Shown piece by piece: positions 16,095 through 24,073 of a DNA stretch of 64,000 nt. Below the pieces are notes generated by a model, which saw only the letters and a list, made by a program, of their open reading frames with translations, did not search any database and was not told where the DNA came from. Every line of letters begins with the position of its first letter. The first letter of the stretch is position 1. The translations under genes and the position numbers were made by a program. The stretch comes from LMUY01 sp965199165 (GTDB taxonomy: Bacteria > Pseudomonadota > Alphaproteobacteria > Acetobacterales > Acetobacteraceae), in the NCBI GenBank assembly GCA_965199165.1, contig OZ240681.1, forward strand, positions 4,650,001-4,714,000, written 5' to 3'.

Positions 16095-17239
16095 GAGGCC
16101 AGCACCTGCCGCGCGATGATCATCTTCTGCACCTCGGTCGCTCCCTCGTAGATGCGCAGCGCGCGGACGTCACGGTACAGCGACTCGACCACGCTGCCGC
16201 GCCGTACGCCCAGGCCGCCGAACATCTGCACAGCGGCGTCGATCACCCGCTGCGCCGCCTCGGTGGCGAACATCTTGGCCATCGCCGCCTCCCGCGTGAT
16301 GCGCGTGCCGGAGGTGTCACGCGCCCAGGCGGCGCGGTAGACCAGCAGCGCCGCGGCGTCGATTTCGGTGGCCATGTCGCCCAGCTTGGACTGCGTCACC
16401 GGCAGGTCCGCCAGCATGCCGTCACCGAACCTGCGGGTGCGGGCGCGCGCCACCGCCTCGTCCATCGCGCGGCGGGCCATGCCGAGGGCGGCGGCGCCCA
16501 CGGTCGGGCGGAAGATGTCCAGCGTCGCCATCGCCACCTTGAACCCCTCGCCGGCGCGGCCGAGCAGCGCGTCCTCGCCCACGACGCAGCCCTCGAAGCG
16601 CAGCGTGGCCAGCGGATGCGGCGCCATCACGTCGATGCGCTCGGCGATCACCAGGCCGGGTGCGTCCGCCGGCACGATGAAGGCGGAGATGCCGCGCGTG
16701 CCCGGCGCCTCGTTGGTGCGGGCGAACACCACGTAATGCGCGGCGATGCCGCCATTGCTGATCCAGGTCTTGGTGCCGTCCAACCGCCATCCGCTCGGGA
16801 CGGCCATGGCCGCCGTGCTCATCGCCGCCACGTCGGACCCGGCGTCCGGCTCGGACAGGGCGAAGGCGGCCAGCGCCTCCCCGCTGCGGACCGGCGGCAG
16901 GAAGCGCCGCTTCTGCGCCGCCGTGCCGAACAGGGTGATGGAGCCGGTGCCCAGCCCCTGCATGGCGTAGACGAAATCGGCCAGCGCATCGTGCCGGGCC
17001 AGCGTCTCGCGCATCAGGCAGAGCGAGCGGACCTCCAGGTGGCCGTCCTCCGGCACGCAGTGGCGGAACAAATCGGCCGCGCCCATGCGGCGCGCGAGGT
17101 CACGGCAGGCGGCGTCCACGTCCGTGTCGTTGGCGTGTGGGTGGGCGAGTTCGGGCGTGGCCCAGGCCTCGACCTCCTCCGAAAGGGCACGCTGCGCGTC
17201 GGACAGGAACGGCCAGTGCAGGTAGCTGCGGTCAGTCAC
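16091..17239 (-). CDS. Acyl-CoA dehydrogenase
   Basis: 382 residues, standard length. FAD/substrate motifs: ALSEPDAGSDVAAM, TKTWISNGGIAAHYVVFART, the arginine-rich QRVIDAAVQMFGGLGVRRGS and the C-terminal RALRIYEGATEVQKMII with the glutamate position used as catalytic base. It introduces a double bond alpha,beta to a CoA thioester; the substrate is not identifiable. It lies in an operon with an enoyl-CoA hydratase (8-bp overlap) and RidA (4-bp overlap). Confidence 0.93.
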   Translation of the reverse strand: MTDRSYLHWPFLSDAQRALSEEVEAWATPELAHPHANDTDVDAACRDLARRMGAADLFRHCVPEDGHLEVRSLCLMRETLARHDALADFVYAMQGLGTGSITLFGTAAQKRRFLPPVRSGEALAAFALSEPDAGSDVAAMSTAAMAVPSGWRLDGTKTWISNGGIAAHYVVFARTNEAPGTRGISAFIVPADAPGLVIAERIDVMAPHPLATLRFEGCVVGEDALLGRAGEGFKVAMATLDIFRPTVGAAALGMARRAMDEAVARARTRRFGDGMLADLPVTQSKLGDMATEIDAAALLVYRAAWARDTSGTRITREAAMAKMFATEAAQRVIDAAVQMFGGLGVRRGSVVESLYRDVRALRIYEGATEVQKMIIARQVLAS

Positions 17240-18026
17240 CCCGGAACTCCGGCTGGCGCTTGTTGGCGAACGCCTCGAACGCGCGGGTGAAGTCCCCTGT
17301 CGCCATGCAGATGGCCTGGGCCTGCGCCTCCGCCTCGATGGCGGTGTCGACGTCCATCGACCATTCCCGGTGCAGCATGGTCTTGGTGATGCCGTGCGCG
17401 AAGCTGGGCCCGGCGGCGAGCCGGGCGGCCACGTCCTGCGCGTGGGCCAGCACGGCGCCGGGCTCGTGCAGCGCGTTGAAGAAGCCCCAGGCCGCGCCCT
17501 CCTCCCCCGTCATGGCGCGGCCGGTGAACAGCAGCTCGCTGGCGCGGCCCTGGCCGATCAGCCGGGGCAGGATGGCGCAGGCGCCCATGTCGCAGCCCGC
17601 CAGGCCCACCCGGGTGAACAGGAAGGCGACCCGGCTGGCGACGGTGCCGTAGCGCAGGTCCGCCGCCATCGCCAGGATGGCGCCGGCGCCGGCGCACACC
17701 CCCTCCACCGCCGCCACGATCGGCTGCGGGCAGGCGCGCATCGCGCGGACCAGGTCGCCGGTCATGCGGGTGAAGGCCAGCAACTCCGGCATGCGCATGG
17801 TCGTCAGCGGCTCGATGATCTCGAACACGTCGCCGCCGGAGCAGAAATTGCCCCCCGCGCCCGTGAGCACGACGGCCTTGACCGCCTTGTCGTAGACCAG
17901 CGCACGAAAGGTATCGCGCAGCTCGGCGTAGCTGTCGAAGGTGAGCGGGTTCTTCCGCTCCGGCCGGTTCAGCGTGACCGTGGCGACGGCGCCGTCCAGC
18001 TGCCACATGAAGTGCTTCGGGCTCAC
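17232..18026 (-). CDS. Enoyl-CoA hydratase/isomerase family protein
   Basis: 264 residues of the crotonase fold. Oxyanion-hole segments NFCSGGDVFEI and GVCAGAGAILAMAADLRYG are present. At the second acid position it has GLAGCDMGACAILPRLIG, with Asp where hydratases carry Glu; Asp here is seen in some isomerase/ring-acting crotonases such as PaaG. GTG at 18026 overlaps the SDR stop (GTGA) and is preferred over ATG 18008. It probably hydrates or isomerises an unsaturated CoA intermediate in this operon. Confidence 0.88.
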   Translation of the reverse strand: MSPKHFMWQLDGAVATVTLNRPERKNPLTFDSYAELRDTFRALVYDKAVKAVVLTGAGGNFCSGGDVFEIIEPLTTMRMPELLAFTRMTGDLVRAMRACPQPIVAAVEGVCAGAGAILAMAADLRYGTVASRVAFLFTRVGLAGCDMGACAILPRLIGQGRASELLFTGRAMTGEEGAAWGFFNALHEPGAVLAHAQDVAARLAAGPSFAHGITKTMLHREWSMDVDTAIEAEAQAQAICMATGDFTRAFEAFANKRQPEFRGD

Positions 18027-18751
18027 ATCACCTCCCCACCTGCCACGACGATCGACTGGCCGGTCAGCGACGCCGCGTCGTCCCGGCACAGATAGGCGAC
18101 GGCAGCCGCCACCTCCTCCGGCTGCACCAGGCGGCCCTGCGGGTTGCTGCGGGCCAGGGCGGCGACCGCCTGCTCCCCCGTCTGGCCGGTCTTGGCCATG
18201 ATCGTCTCCACCGCGCGGCCGACCAGCGCGGTGTCGGTGAAGCCCGGGCACACGGCATTCACCGTGACGCCGGTGCGCGCGGTCTCCACCGCCAAGGCCC
18301 GCGTCAGCCCGAGCAGGCCGTGCTTGGCCGCGCAGTAGGCGGCGGTGTAGGCATACCCCTTCAGGCTGGCCGTGCTGGCGACGGACACCACGCGGCCCCA
18401 GCCCTGCGCCACCATGCCCGGCAACACCTTCTGGGTGGCGACGAAGCAACTGGTGAGGTTCACCGCCAGCATCCCGTCCCAGTCCACCCGGCTGTGCCGG
18501 CCGAACGGCGCGGAGAGGGCGGCGCCCGCATTGTTCACGAGGATGTCGAACGGCCCATGGCGATCGATCGCGGCGCCCAACGCCACATCGTCGGTGACGT
18601 CCGCCACGGCGTGGTCATGCCCGCAGGCGGCCAATGCCGCCGCATCACGGCCCAGCACGCACACGGTGGCGCCGTCCGCCGCGAGCCGGTCGGCGATGGC
18701 GCGGCCGATCCCCTTGGCCCCGCCCGTCACCAGCGCCCTGCGCCCCTGCAT
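18023..18751 (-). CDS. Short-chain dehydrogenase/reductase, probably 3-hydroxyacyl-CoA dehydrogenase type
   Basis: 242 residues, classical SDR. Cofactor motif TGGAKGIG at residues ~9-16, NNAG, catalytic Ser in SVASTAS and YxxxK as YCAAK. The C-terminus SLTGQSIVVAGGEVM is typical of 3-hydroxybutyrate/3-oxoacyl reductase types. First gene of the catabolic operon. The operon promoter probably shares a palindrome at 18790-18801 with the divergent monooxygenase gene. Substrate unknown; a cyclic hydroxyacyl-CoA is possible from context. Confidence 0.88.
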   Translation of the reverse strand: MQGRRALVTGGAKGIGRAIADRLAADGATVCVLGRDAAALAACGHDHAVADVTDDVALGAAIDRHGPFDILVNNAGAALSAPFGRHSRVDWDGMLAVNLTSCFVATQKVLPGMVAQGWGRVVSVASTASLKGYAYTAAYCAAKHGLLGLTRALAVETARTGVTVNAVCPGFTDTALVGRAVETIMAKTGQTGEQAVAALARSNPQGRLVQPEEVAAAVAYLCRDDAASLTGQSIVVAGGEVM

Positions 18752-18772
18752 CGCCCGTCCCCCAACGGCTGC

Positions 18773-18818
18773 AATCTGCCGGCCGGTCTTTGACGCGTCA
18801 ATCGTTCAAACCTAAACT
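18773..18818. promoter_or_regulatory. Divergent promoter with shared palindromic -35 (TTGACGCGTCAA)
   Basis: TTGACGCGTCAA at 18790-18801 is a perfect 12-bp palindrome. On the + strand TTGACG (18790-18795) is followed after exactly 17 bp by TAAACT (18813-18818), a good sigma70 promoter for the flavin monooxygenase. On the - strand TTGACG (18801-18796) is followed after 17 bp by CAGATT (18778-18773), a weaker -10 for the SDR operon. A dimeric regulator bound to the palindrome would control both directions. Confidence 0.55.
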
Positions 18819-18841
18819 ATCTCTGCACAGGGGAGATGCCG

Positions 18842-19930
18842 ATGACCCACCCGATGCATGGCCCGAACCGGTTCAAGCTCGGGCTGTTCTCCACCAACGC
18901 CGATGGCGGCCTGGCACTGACCAAGGTGCCGGAGCGTTGGCCCGCCACCTGGGACGGCATCGCCGCCAGCGCCCGCATGGCGGACCGCGCCGGGCTGGAG
19001 TTCATCCTGCCGATCGCGCGCTGGAAGGGTTTCGGCGGCGAGCTGAACAGCCGCGAATGCAGCATGGAGACGCTGACCTTCGCCGCCGCCTTGGCCGGGA
19101 TCACCGACCGGATCGCCATCTTCGCCACCGTGCACGTGCCGATGGTGCACCCGGTGTTCGCCGCCAAGGCGCTGGCGACGATCGACCAGGCGAGCCACGG
19201 CCGCGCCGGGCTGAACATCGTCTGCGGCTGGAACCCGGAGGAGTTCGCCCTGTTCGGCCTGCCGATGATCGAGGACCGCTATGCCCAGGGGCTGGAATGG
19301 GCGAAGATCATCGAGCGCCTATACGCCGAGCCGGTGCCGTTCGACTTCCGCGGCCAGTTCTACGATCTCCAGGCCGTTTCGGGAAAGCCGCTGCCGGTGC
19401 AGCGCCCGCGCCCGGTGACGCTGAACGCCGCGTTCTCCCCGCCCGGCCGGGCCTTCGCGGCCAAGGCGGCGGACTTCCTGCTGACCACCTTCACCGACAT
19501 CGACGCCGGGCGGCCGCACGTCCTCGACATGCAGGCGCGGGGCGAGGCAGCGGGGCGCACGCTCGGCGTGGTCGCGACGTGCCACGTGGTCTGCCGTCCG
19601 AGCCAGGCGCAGGCGGAGGATTATTACGAGCACTACGCCGTGACCATGGCGGACCATGCCAGCCTGGACATCTACACCGCCGCCAAGGCAGCGCATTCCA
19701 ACTCGCACGACCCCGTGGCCTATCAGCTCTACCGCAAGCGCTTCGCGGCCGGCGCCGGCACCTACCCGCTGGTCGGGACGCCACGGCACATCGCGGCGGA
19801 GATGGTGCGGATCAGCGAGGCCGGTTTCGCGGGGACGACGCTGTCGTTCGTGAACTACCTTGACGAACTGCCATACTTCCTCGCGGAGGTGCTGCCGCTG
19901 CTGGTCAAGGCTGGCCTACGGGTGTCGTAG
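18842..19930 (+). CDS. LLM-class flavin-dependent monooxygenase (RutA/SsuD-like)
   Basis: 362 residues of the bacterial luciferase-like fold: NRFKLGLFSTNADGGLALTK at the start, EFILPIARWKGFGG, ATVHVPMVHPVFAAKALATI and GLNIVCGWNPEEF. These motifs are shared with RutA and alkanesulfonate monooxygenases, which use FMNH2 from a separate reductase. ATG 18842 is chosen over ATG 18836 because GGGGAG at 18830-18835 abuts the earlier codon but is ideally spaced (6 bases) from the later one. It is divergent from the catabolic operon and probably acts in the same pathway. No flavin reductase gene is nearby. Confidence 0.85.
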   Translation: MTHPMHGPNRFKLGLFSTNADGGLALTKVPERWPATWDGIAASARMADRAGLEFILPIARWKGFGGELNSRECSMETLTFAAALAGITDRIAIFATVHVPMVHPVFAAKALATIDQASHGRAGLNIVCGWNPEEFALFGLPMIEDRYAQGLEWAKIIERLYAEPVPFDFRGQFYDLQAVSGKPLPVQRPRPVTLNAAFSPPGRAFAAKAADFLLTTFTDIDAGRPHVLDMQARGEAAGRTLGVVATCHVVCRPSQAQAEDYYEHYAVTMADHASLDIYTAAKAAHSNSHDPVAYQLYRKRFAAGAGTYPLVGTPRHIAAEMVRISEAGFAGTTLSFVNYLDELPYFLAEVLPLLVKAGLRVS

Positions 19931-19998
19931 GTGTGCCGAGCGTGTCGAGGCGTTCAGCCCGAGGGCTGAGTGTCTGAGGGGCCCGCTGGCCGGGGCTG

Positions 19999-20565
19999 CT
20001 AGGCCAAGCCGGTCGCCACCAGGATGCCGAGCACGGCCGCCGCCCCGCCGATGGCGATGCCGAGATAGAGGACCTTCGTCAGCTGGGTCACGACCGACAC
20101 GCTGGCCAGCACGATGGCGATCTGCAACGCGCTGGTGACGATCTCATACCACTCATACTTGTGCAGGCTGTGGTCGCGCTCGTGCGTCGCCTCCGCGGCG
20201 CGCGCCAGGATCTGCTTGGCGCTGTTGCCGCGGTCGGTGTCCTCCAGCAACCGCTTGGCCTCCGACGCCGCGGCATCCGCCGCCTTCTGCGTCTCGGGGC
20301 TGGGCGTCGACGCGGTGAGCAGGGTCGCCGTCTGGTTGAGGATCAGCGCCCGGTTCTGCCGCGCCTGGTAGAACGCATACTCGTCACTGGCGCTGATGTT
20401 CAACGCCAGGTAGCTGTTCTGTGAGCTGCGCTCCGCCATCTCGCACACCGCCAGCGTGGCGGCGAGCACGCCGATCACCAGCGCGGCCAGCTTGCCATGC
20501 CCGTCATCCGGGTTGTGCTTCAGGTGCTCGTGCCGCTCCAGGGTCTCAGTCGCTAGCTCGCTCAT
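19999..20565 (-). CDS. DUF4337-like membrane protein
   Basis: 188 residues: an N-terminal transmembrane helix (KLAALVIGVLAATLAVCEMA), a long helical middle rich in Ala/Gln/Glu that may form a coiled coil, and two C-terminal transmembrane segments (ALQIAIVLASVSVV and YLGIAIGGAAAVLGILVATG). The pattern matches DUF4337, a family of unknown function. It is a monocistronic-looking gene whose start lies 15 bp before the rsmI stop; both are on the - strand, so it may be co-transcribed with rsmI. Confidence 0.75.
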   Translation of the reverse strand: MSELATETLERHEHLKHNPDDGHGKLAALVIGVLAATLAVCEMAERSSQNSYLALNISASDEYAFYQARQNRALILNQTATLLTASTPSPETQKAADAAASEAKRLLEDTDRGNSAKQILARAAEATHERDHSLHKYEWYEIVTSALQIAIVLASVSVVTQLTKVLYLGIAIGGAAAVLGILVATGLA

Positions 20566-20580
20566 ATAAATCCCGTAGCA

Positions 20581-21459
20581 TTATCCCTTGGTCATTTCGA
20601 GAGCGCGCGCATAAACGATGCGCCGCGGCAAGCCGGTCGATCCTGCGACCAGCGCCGCGGCGTCCTTGACGCTGTTTCCCGCCAGCGCCGCGCGCAGCCG
20701 CTCGTCCAGCGCCTCCGCGTCTAGTTGCTCGGCCGGCGGCGGCCCCACCAGAACGGTGATCTCACCGCGCGCCGGCTCCCGCCCGTAATGCTCCGCCAGG
20801 ATGCCGAGCCGGTCGCGCCGGACCTCCTCGAACCGCTTGGTCAGTTCGCGCGCCACGGCCGCCGGACGGTCCCCGAAGGCCGCCTGCAAGTCCGCCAGCG
20901 TCTCCGCCAACCGATGCGGCGCCTCGTGCCACAGCATCGTCGCCGCGAGCCCGGCCCGCTCGGCAGCGCGCAGCTGGCTGAACGCGGCGAGCCGCGCGGC
21001 CGAGCGGGGCGGCGGGAAGCCCAGGAACAGGAAGGGCTGCGGCGGCAACCCGCTCAGCACCAGCGCCATGACCGCGGCGTTCGGGCCGGGAACCGCCCCC
21101 ACGGGCAGCCCCGCGGCGATGGCGGCGCGGACCAGACGGTAGCCGGGGTCGCTCACCACCGGCGTGCCCGCATCGGACACCAGCACGACCGTCTTGCCGG
21201 CGCCGACGGCGTCGAGCAGGGCGGGCGTGCGGGCGTCCTCGTTGTGCTCGTGCAACGGCGACACGGCGGCGGCGATGCCGTAGGCCGCGAGCAGCCGGGC
21301 GGTGACCCGGGTATCCTCGCACAGCACCATGTCGGCGGAGCGCAGGGCGTCCAGCGCGCGCTGGCTGATGTCGCGGAGGTTGCCGATCGGCGTGGAAACC
21401 AGCACAAGGCTTCCGACTGCCAGGCCGGACCCGCGGTCCGCCGCGGTCGCGAGGGTCAT
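20581..21459 (-). CDS. rsmI: RsmI, 16S rRNA (cytidine-1402-2'-O)-methyltransferase
   Basis: 292 residues. SAM-dependent tetrapyrrole-methylase fold: VLVSTPIGNLRDISQRAL at the N-terminus, CEDTRVTARLL, VLVSDAGTPVVSDPGYRLVR and PGPNAAVMALVLSGLP. It methylates the ribose of C1402 in the ribosomal decoding centre. It is divergent from an LpoA-like lipoprotein gene, the same pairing as yraL-yraM in Escherichia coli. Only 13 bp separate the two start codons. Confidence 0.94.
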   Translation of the reverse strand: MTLATAADRGSGLAVGSLVLVSTPIGNLRDISQRALDALRSADMVLCEDTRVTARLLAAYGIAAAVSPLHEHNEDARTPALLDAVGAGKTVVLVSDAGTPVVSDPGYRLVRAAIAAGLPVGAVPGPNAAVMALVLSGLPPQPFLFLGFPPPRSAARLAAFSQLRAAERAGLAATMLWHEAPHRLAETLADLQAAFGDRPAAVARELTKRFEEVRRDRLGILAEHYGREPARGEITVLVGPPPAEQLDAEALDERLRAALAGNSVKDAAALVAGSTGLPRRIVYARALEMTKG

Positions 21460-21472
21460 CGGAGTCCAGATC

Positions 21473-22669
21473 GTGTCGCTGCGCGCATTGCCATCCTCCA
21501 TCGCCTCCCTCCTCGCCGCCGCCGCGCTGGCGGGCTGCGTGGTCGACCCGGCGGGCAGCGGGCCGGGGCCGGCGGCAGCGCCACAGGCAACGGCCGTGAA
21601 CCAGAAGGTCGCCGTGCTGGTGCCGCTGAGCGGGCCGAACGCCGCGCTTGGCCGCAACCTGCTGCAGGCGGTCCAACTTGCCTTCGGTCCGGGCGGGCCG
21701 CAACTGGACGTGCAGGACACGACCGGGACGCCGACCGGCGCCACGGCGGCCGCACAGGCTGCCGTGGCTGCCGGGGACGGCATCATCGTGGGCCCGCTCA
21801 CCGCGACGGAAACCGCTGCCGCGGCGGCGGTGGCGACCAGCATCCCGATCCTGGCGTTCACCTCCGACCAGCAGCAGGGCCGCCCGGGCGTTTGGGCGCT
21901 GGGCATCACGCCGCAGCAGCAGGTGGCCCGGATGGTCCGGGCGCTGTCGACCCGCGGCAAGGCCCGGGTGGCCGCCGTGCTGCCAAACAACATCTTCGGC
22001 AACGCGCTGGCCGATGGGCTGTCGCGTGCCGCCGCGGACGTGGGCGACCCGCCGCCCACCATCAAGCGGTATCCGGACGGGCGGCAGCCGGCGCTGGACG
22101 CCGCCCTGCGGGACGTCTCGGACTTCGCCAACCGCCACGCGCCAGCACCCGCGCCGGATGCCGACCCGGCTGCGGCGCCCATCGACCCGCTGGCCGCCCC
22201 GGCAATGCCGCCGCCGCCGTTCGACGCCCTGCTGCTGGCGGAAGGCGGGGCGTCGCTTGGGCGGCTCGCGACGTCGCTGTCGACCTACGGCGTGGCGCCG
22301 CCGGACGTGCAGATCATCGGGCCGGCCACCTGGGCACGCGACGCGGCCAACCTCGGCGGCCTCGCCGGCGCCTGGTATGCGGCGCCCGATCCGGCATTCC
22401 GCACCCGCTTCGAACAGGCCTACACCGCCAAATATGGCACCGCCCCGCCCGGCTTGGTCGACATCGCGTACGACGCGGCGGACCTGGCCCGCGTGGCGGC
22501 CGGCAACCCGGCCAGCCTGACGCAGCCAAACGGCTTCCGCGGCGTGGACGGGTTGTTCGCGCTGCGCCCGGACGGGCAGGTGGTGCGCGGCCTGGCCGTG
22601 TTCGGCGTCGGTCCCGGCGGCACCCGCATCGTCGACCCGGCGCCGGCTAGCATCGCACCGGGCAGCTAA
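21473..22669 (+). CDS. Penicillin-binding-protein activator (LpoA/LppC-like) lipoprotein
   Basis: 398 residues from GTG 21473, supported by GGAG at 21461-21464. The N-terminus is a lipoprotein signal with lipobox LAGC. The rest is a type I periplasmic-binding-protein fold as in the LpoA C-terminal domain: KVAVLVPLSGPNAALGRN, IIVGPLTATETAAAA and FDALLLAEGG. A Pro/Ala-rich stretch interrupts the middle. In E. coli LpoA activates PBP1A from the outer membrane; here the N-terminal TPR part of LpoA is absent, as is usual in alphaproteobacteria. Confidence 0.8.
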   Translation: MSLRALPSSIASLLAAAALAGCVVDPAGSGPGPAAAPQATAVNQKVAVLVPLSGPNAALGRNLLQAVQLAFGPGGPQLDVQDTTGTPTGATAAAQAAVAAGDGIIVGPLTATETAAAAAVATSIPILAFTSDQQQGRPGVWALGITPQQQVARMVRALSTRGKARVAAVLPNNIFGNALADGLSRAAADVGDPPPTIKRYPDGRQPALDAALRDVSDFANRHAPAPAPDADPAAAPIDPLAAPAMPPPPFDALLLAEGGASLGRLATSLSTYGVAPPDVQIIGPATWARDAANLGGLAGAWYAAPDPAFRTRFEQAYTAKYGTAPPGLVDIAYDAADLARVAAGNPASLTQPNGFRGVDGLFALRPDGQVVRGLAVFGVGPGGTRIVDPAPASIAPGS

Positions 22670-22683
22670 CCACCCGCCGCGCA

Positions 22684-24000
22684 TTGGTCGTGGGGCTGCT
22701 CGCCACCGCTGCGGTCATCGCCGTTCCGCCGTTGCTCGCCCTGTTCGCCCTGGTCGCGGAGGGATGGCTGCCGACAGGTCCGGCGATCGCTGCGGCCGCG
22801 TTCGACGCCGTCGCCGCCCTCGCCTTCGCCGCCTGGCGCGCACAGGAATACCAGGACATCGTGCAGGAGATGCGCCGCTCGGCAGACGGGCAAACCACCC
22901 GGCCCCGACGGCGCGACCGGCTGGCGCGCGACATCGCGCAGATCGCGCGGCTGCACGGCGAGCGGTCCCGATCGCTGACGCAGCGGCTGCGCACGGAGGA
23001 GTCGATCATCGAGACGCTGCCGGACCCGCTGGTCGTCCTGGGCACAGACCGTATGGTCACCCGCGCCAACGCCGCGGCGCGGCAGGCGTTCGGGGCCGAG
23101 CTGCCGGCCGTGCTGCGCCACCCCGGCCTGCGCAACGCCATCGACCGCGCCACCGCCCACGGCACCCCGCAGCAGGCCGACCTGTTCCTGCCCGTGCCGG
23201 TCGAGCGCGAAGTGCATGCGACCGTACTGGACTTGGCGGACGGCCACGTCGTGGCCGTGCTGTCCGACCGCACGCGGGAGCGGGCTTTGGAACGCACTCG
23301 GGCGGACTTCGTCACCAACGCCAGCCACGAGCTGCGCACGCCGCTGGCCAGCCTGATCGGCTTCATCGACACGCTGCGCGGCCCGGCCGCCGACGACCCG
23401 CCGGCGCAGGCGCGTTTCCTGGAGATCATGGCCGAGCAGGCCGGACGCATGAGCCGGCTGATCGACGACCTGCTCAGCCTGTCCCGGATCGAACTGACGG
23501 AGCACCGCCCGCCAACCGACCCGGTGGACCTGGCCGAGCTGCTGCGGTTCACCGCCGCCTCGTTCGAGCCCCGGCTCAGCCGGCGCGGCGTGCGGCTGGA
23601 GCTGGAGCTGCCGGACGACCTGCCGCCGGTCATCGGGGACGACGACCAGCTGGGCCAGGTGTTCCAGAACCTGATGGACAACGCGATCAAGTATGGCCGG
23701 GAGGGCGGCCGTGTCCGGGTGACCGCGGCAACGGCGATGCCCGGCGGACGCTGGCCGGCCCGGGCCGGCGTGACGGTGGCGGTGGCGGATAACGGCGCCG
23801 GGATCGCGCGCGAACACCTGCCGCGGCTGACCGAGCGGTTCTACCGCGTCGACAAGGGCCGGTCGCGTGCCGTGGGTGGCACCGGGCTGGGGCTCGCCAT
23901 CGTCAAGCACATCGTCAACCGGCATCGCGGCCAGCTCGGGATCGACAGCCGGGAGGGTGAAGGCACCGTGTTCACCGTCTGGCTGCCCGCCGCCACCTGA
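22684..24000 (+). CDS. PhoR-like sensor histidine kinase
   Basis: 438 residues. Two N-terminal transmembrane helices with a very short loop, a PAS-like domain at ~110-200, the HisKA phospho-acceptor in TNASHELRTPLASLIGF, N box NLMDNAIKYG, G1 VADNGAGI and G2 GGTGLGLAIVKHI. This layout is that of PhoR phosphate-sensing kinases. The start is TTG 22684 or GTG 22690, 15-21 bp after the lipoprotein gene. There is no phoB or pst/phoU gene beside it, so the partner regulator must be elsewhere. Confidence 0.85.
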   Translation: MVVGLLATAAVIAVPPLLALFALVAEGWLPTGPAIAAAAFDAVAALAFAAWRAQEYQDIVQEMRRSADGQTTRPRRRDRLARDIAQIARLHGERSRSLTQRLRTEESIIETLPDPLVVLGTDRMVTRANAAARQAFGAELPAVLRHPGLRNAIDRATAHGTPQQADLFLPVPVEREVHATVLDLADGHVVAVLSDRTRERALERTRADFVTNASHELRTPLASLIGFIDTLRGPAADDPPAQARFLEIMAEQAGRMSRLIDDLLSLSRIELTEHRPPTDPVDLAELLRFTAASFEPRLSRRGVRLELELPDDLPPVIGDDDQLGQVFQNLMDNAIKYGREGGRVRVTAATAMPGGRWPARAGVTVAVADNGAGIAREHLPRLTERFYRVDKGRSRAVGGTGLGLAIVKHIVNRHRGQLGIDSREGEGTVFTVWLPAAT

Positions 24001-24073
24001 GGGCTGCTGCCTTGATGCCACCGCAAACCGCAACGAGAATGACGGCGAGGGGCAGGACCGGGACCACTCGTCG

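Noticed and set aside
19931..19998. Short hairpin TCAGCCC/GGGCTGA between the monooxygenase and DUF4337 genes
   Set aside because: The stem is perfect, but the loop is only 2 nt and no T-tract follows, so a terminator call is not supported.
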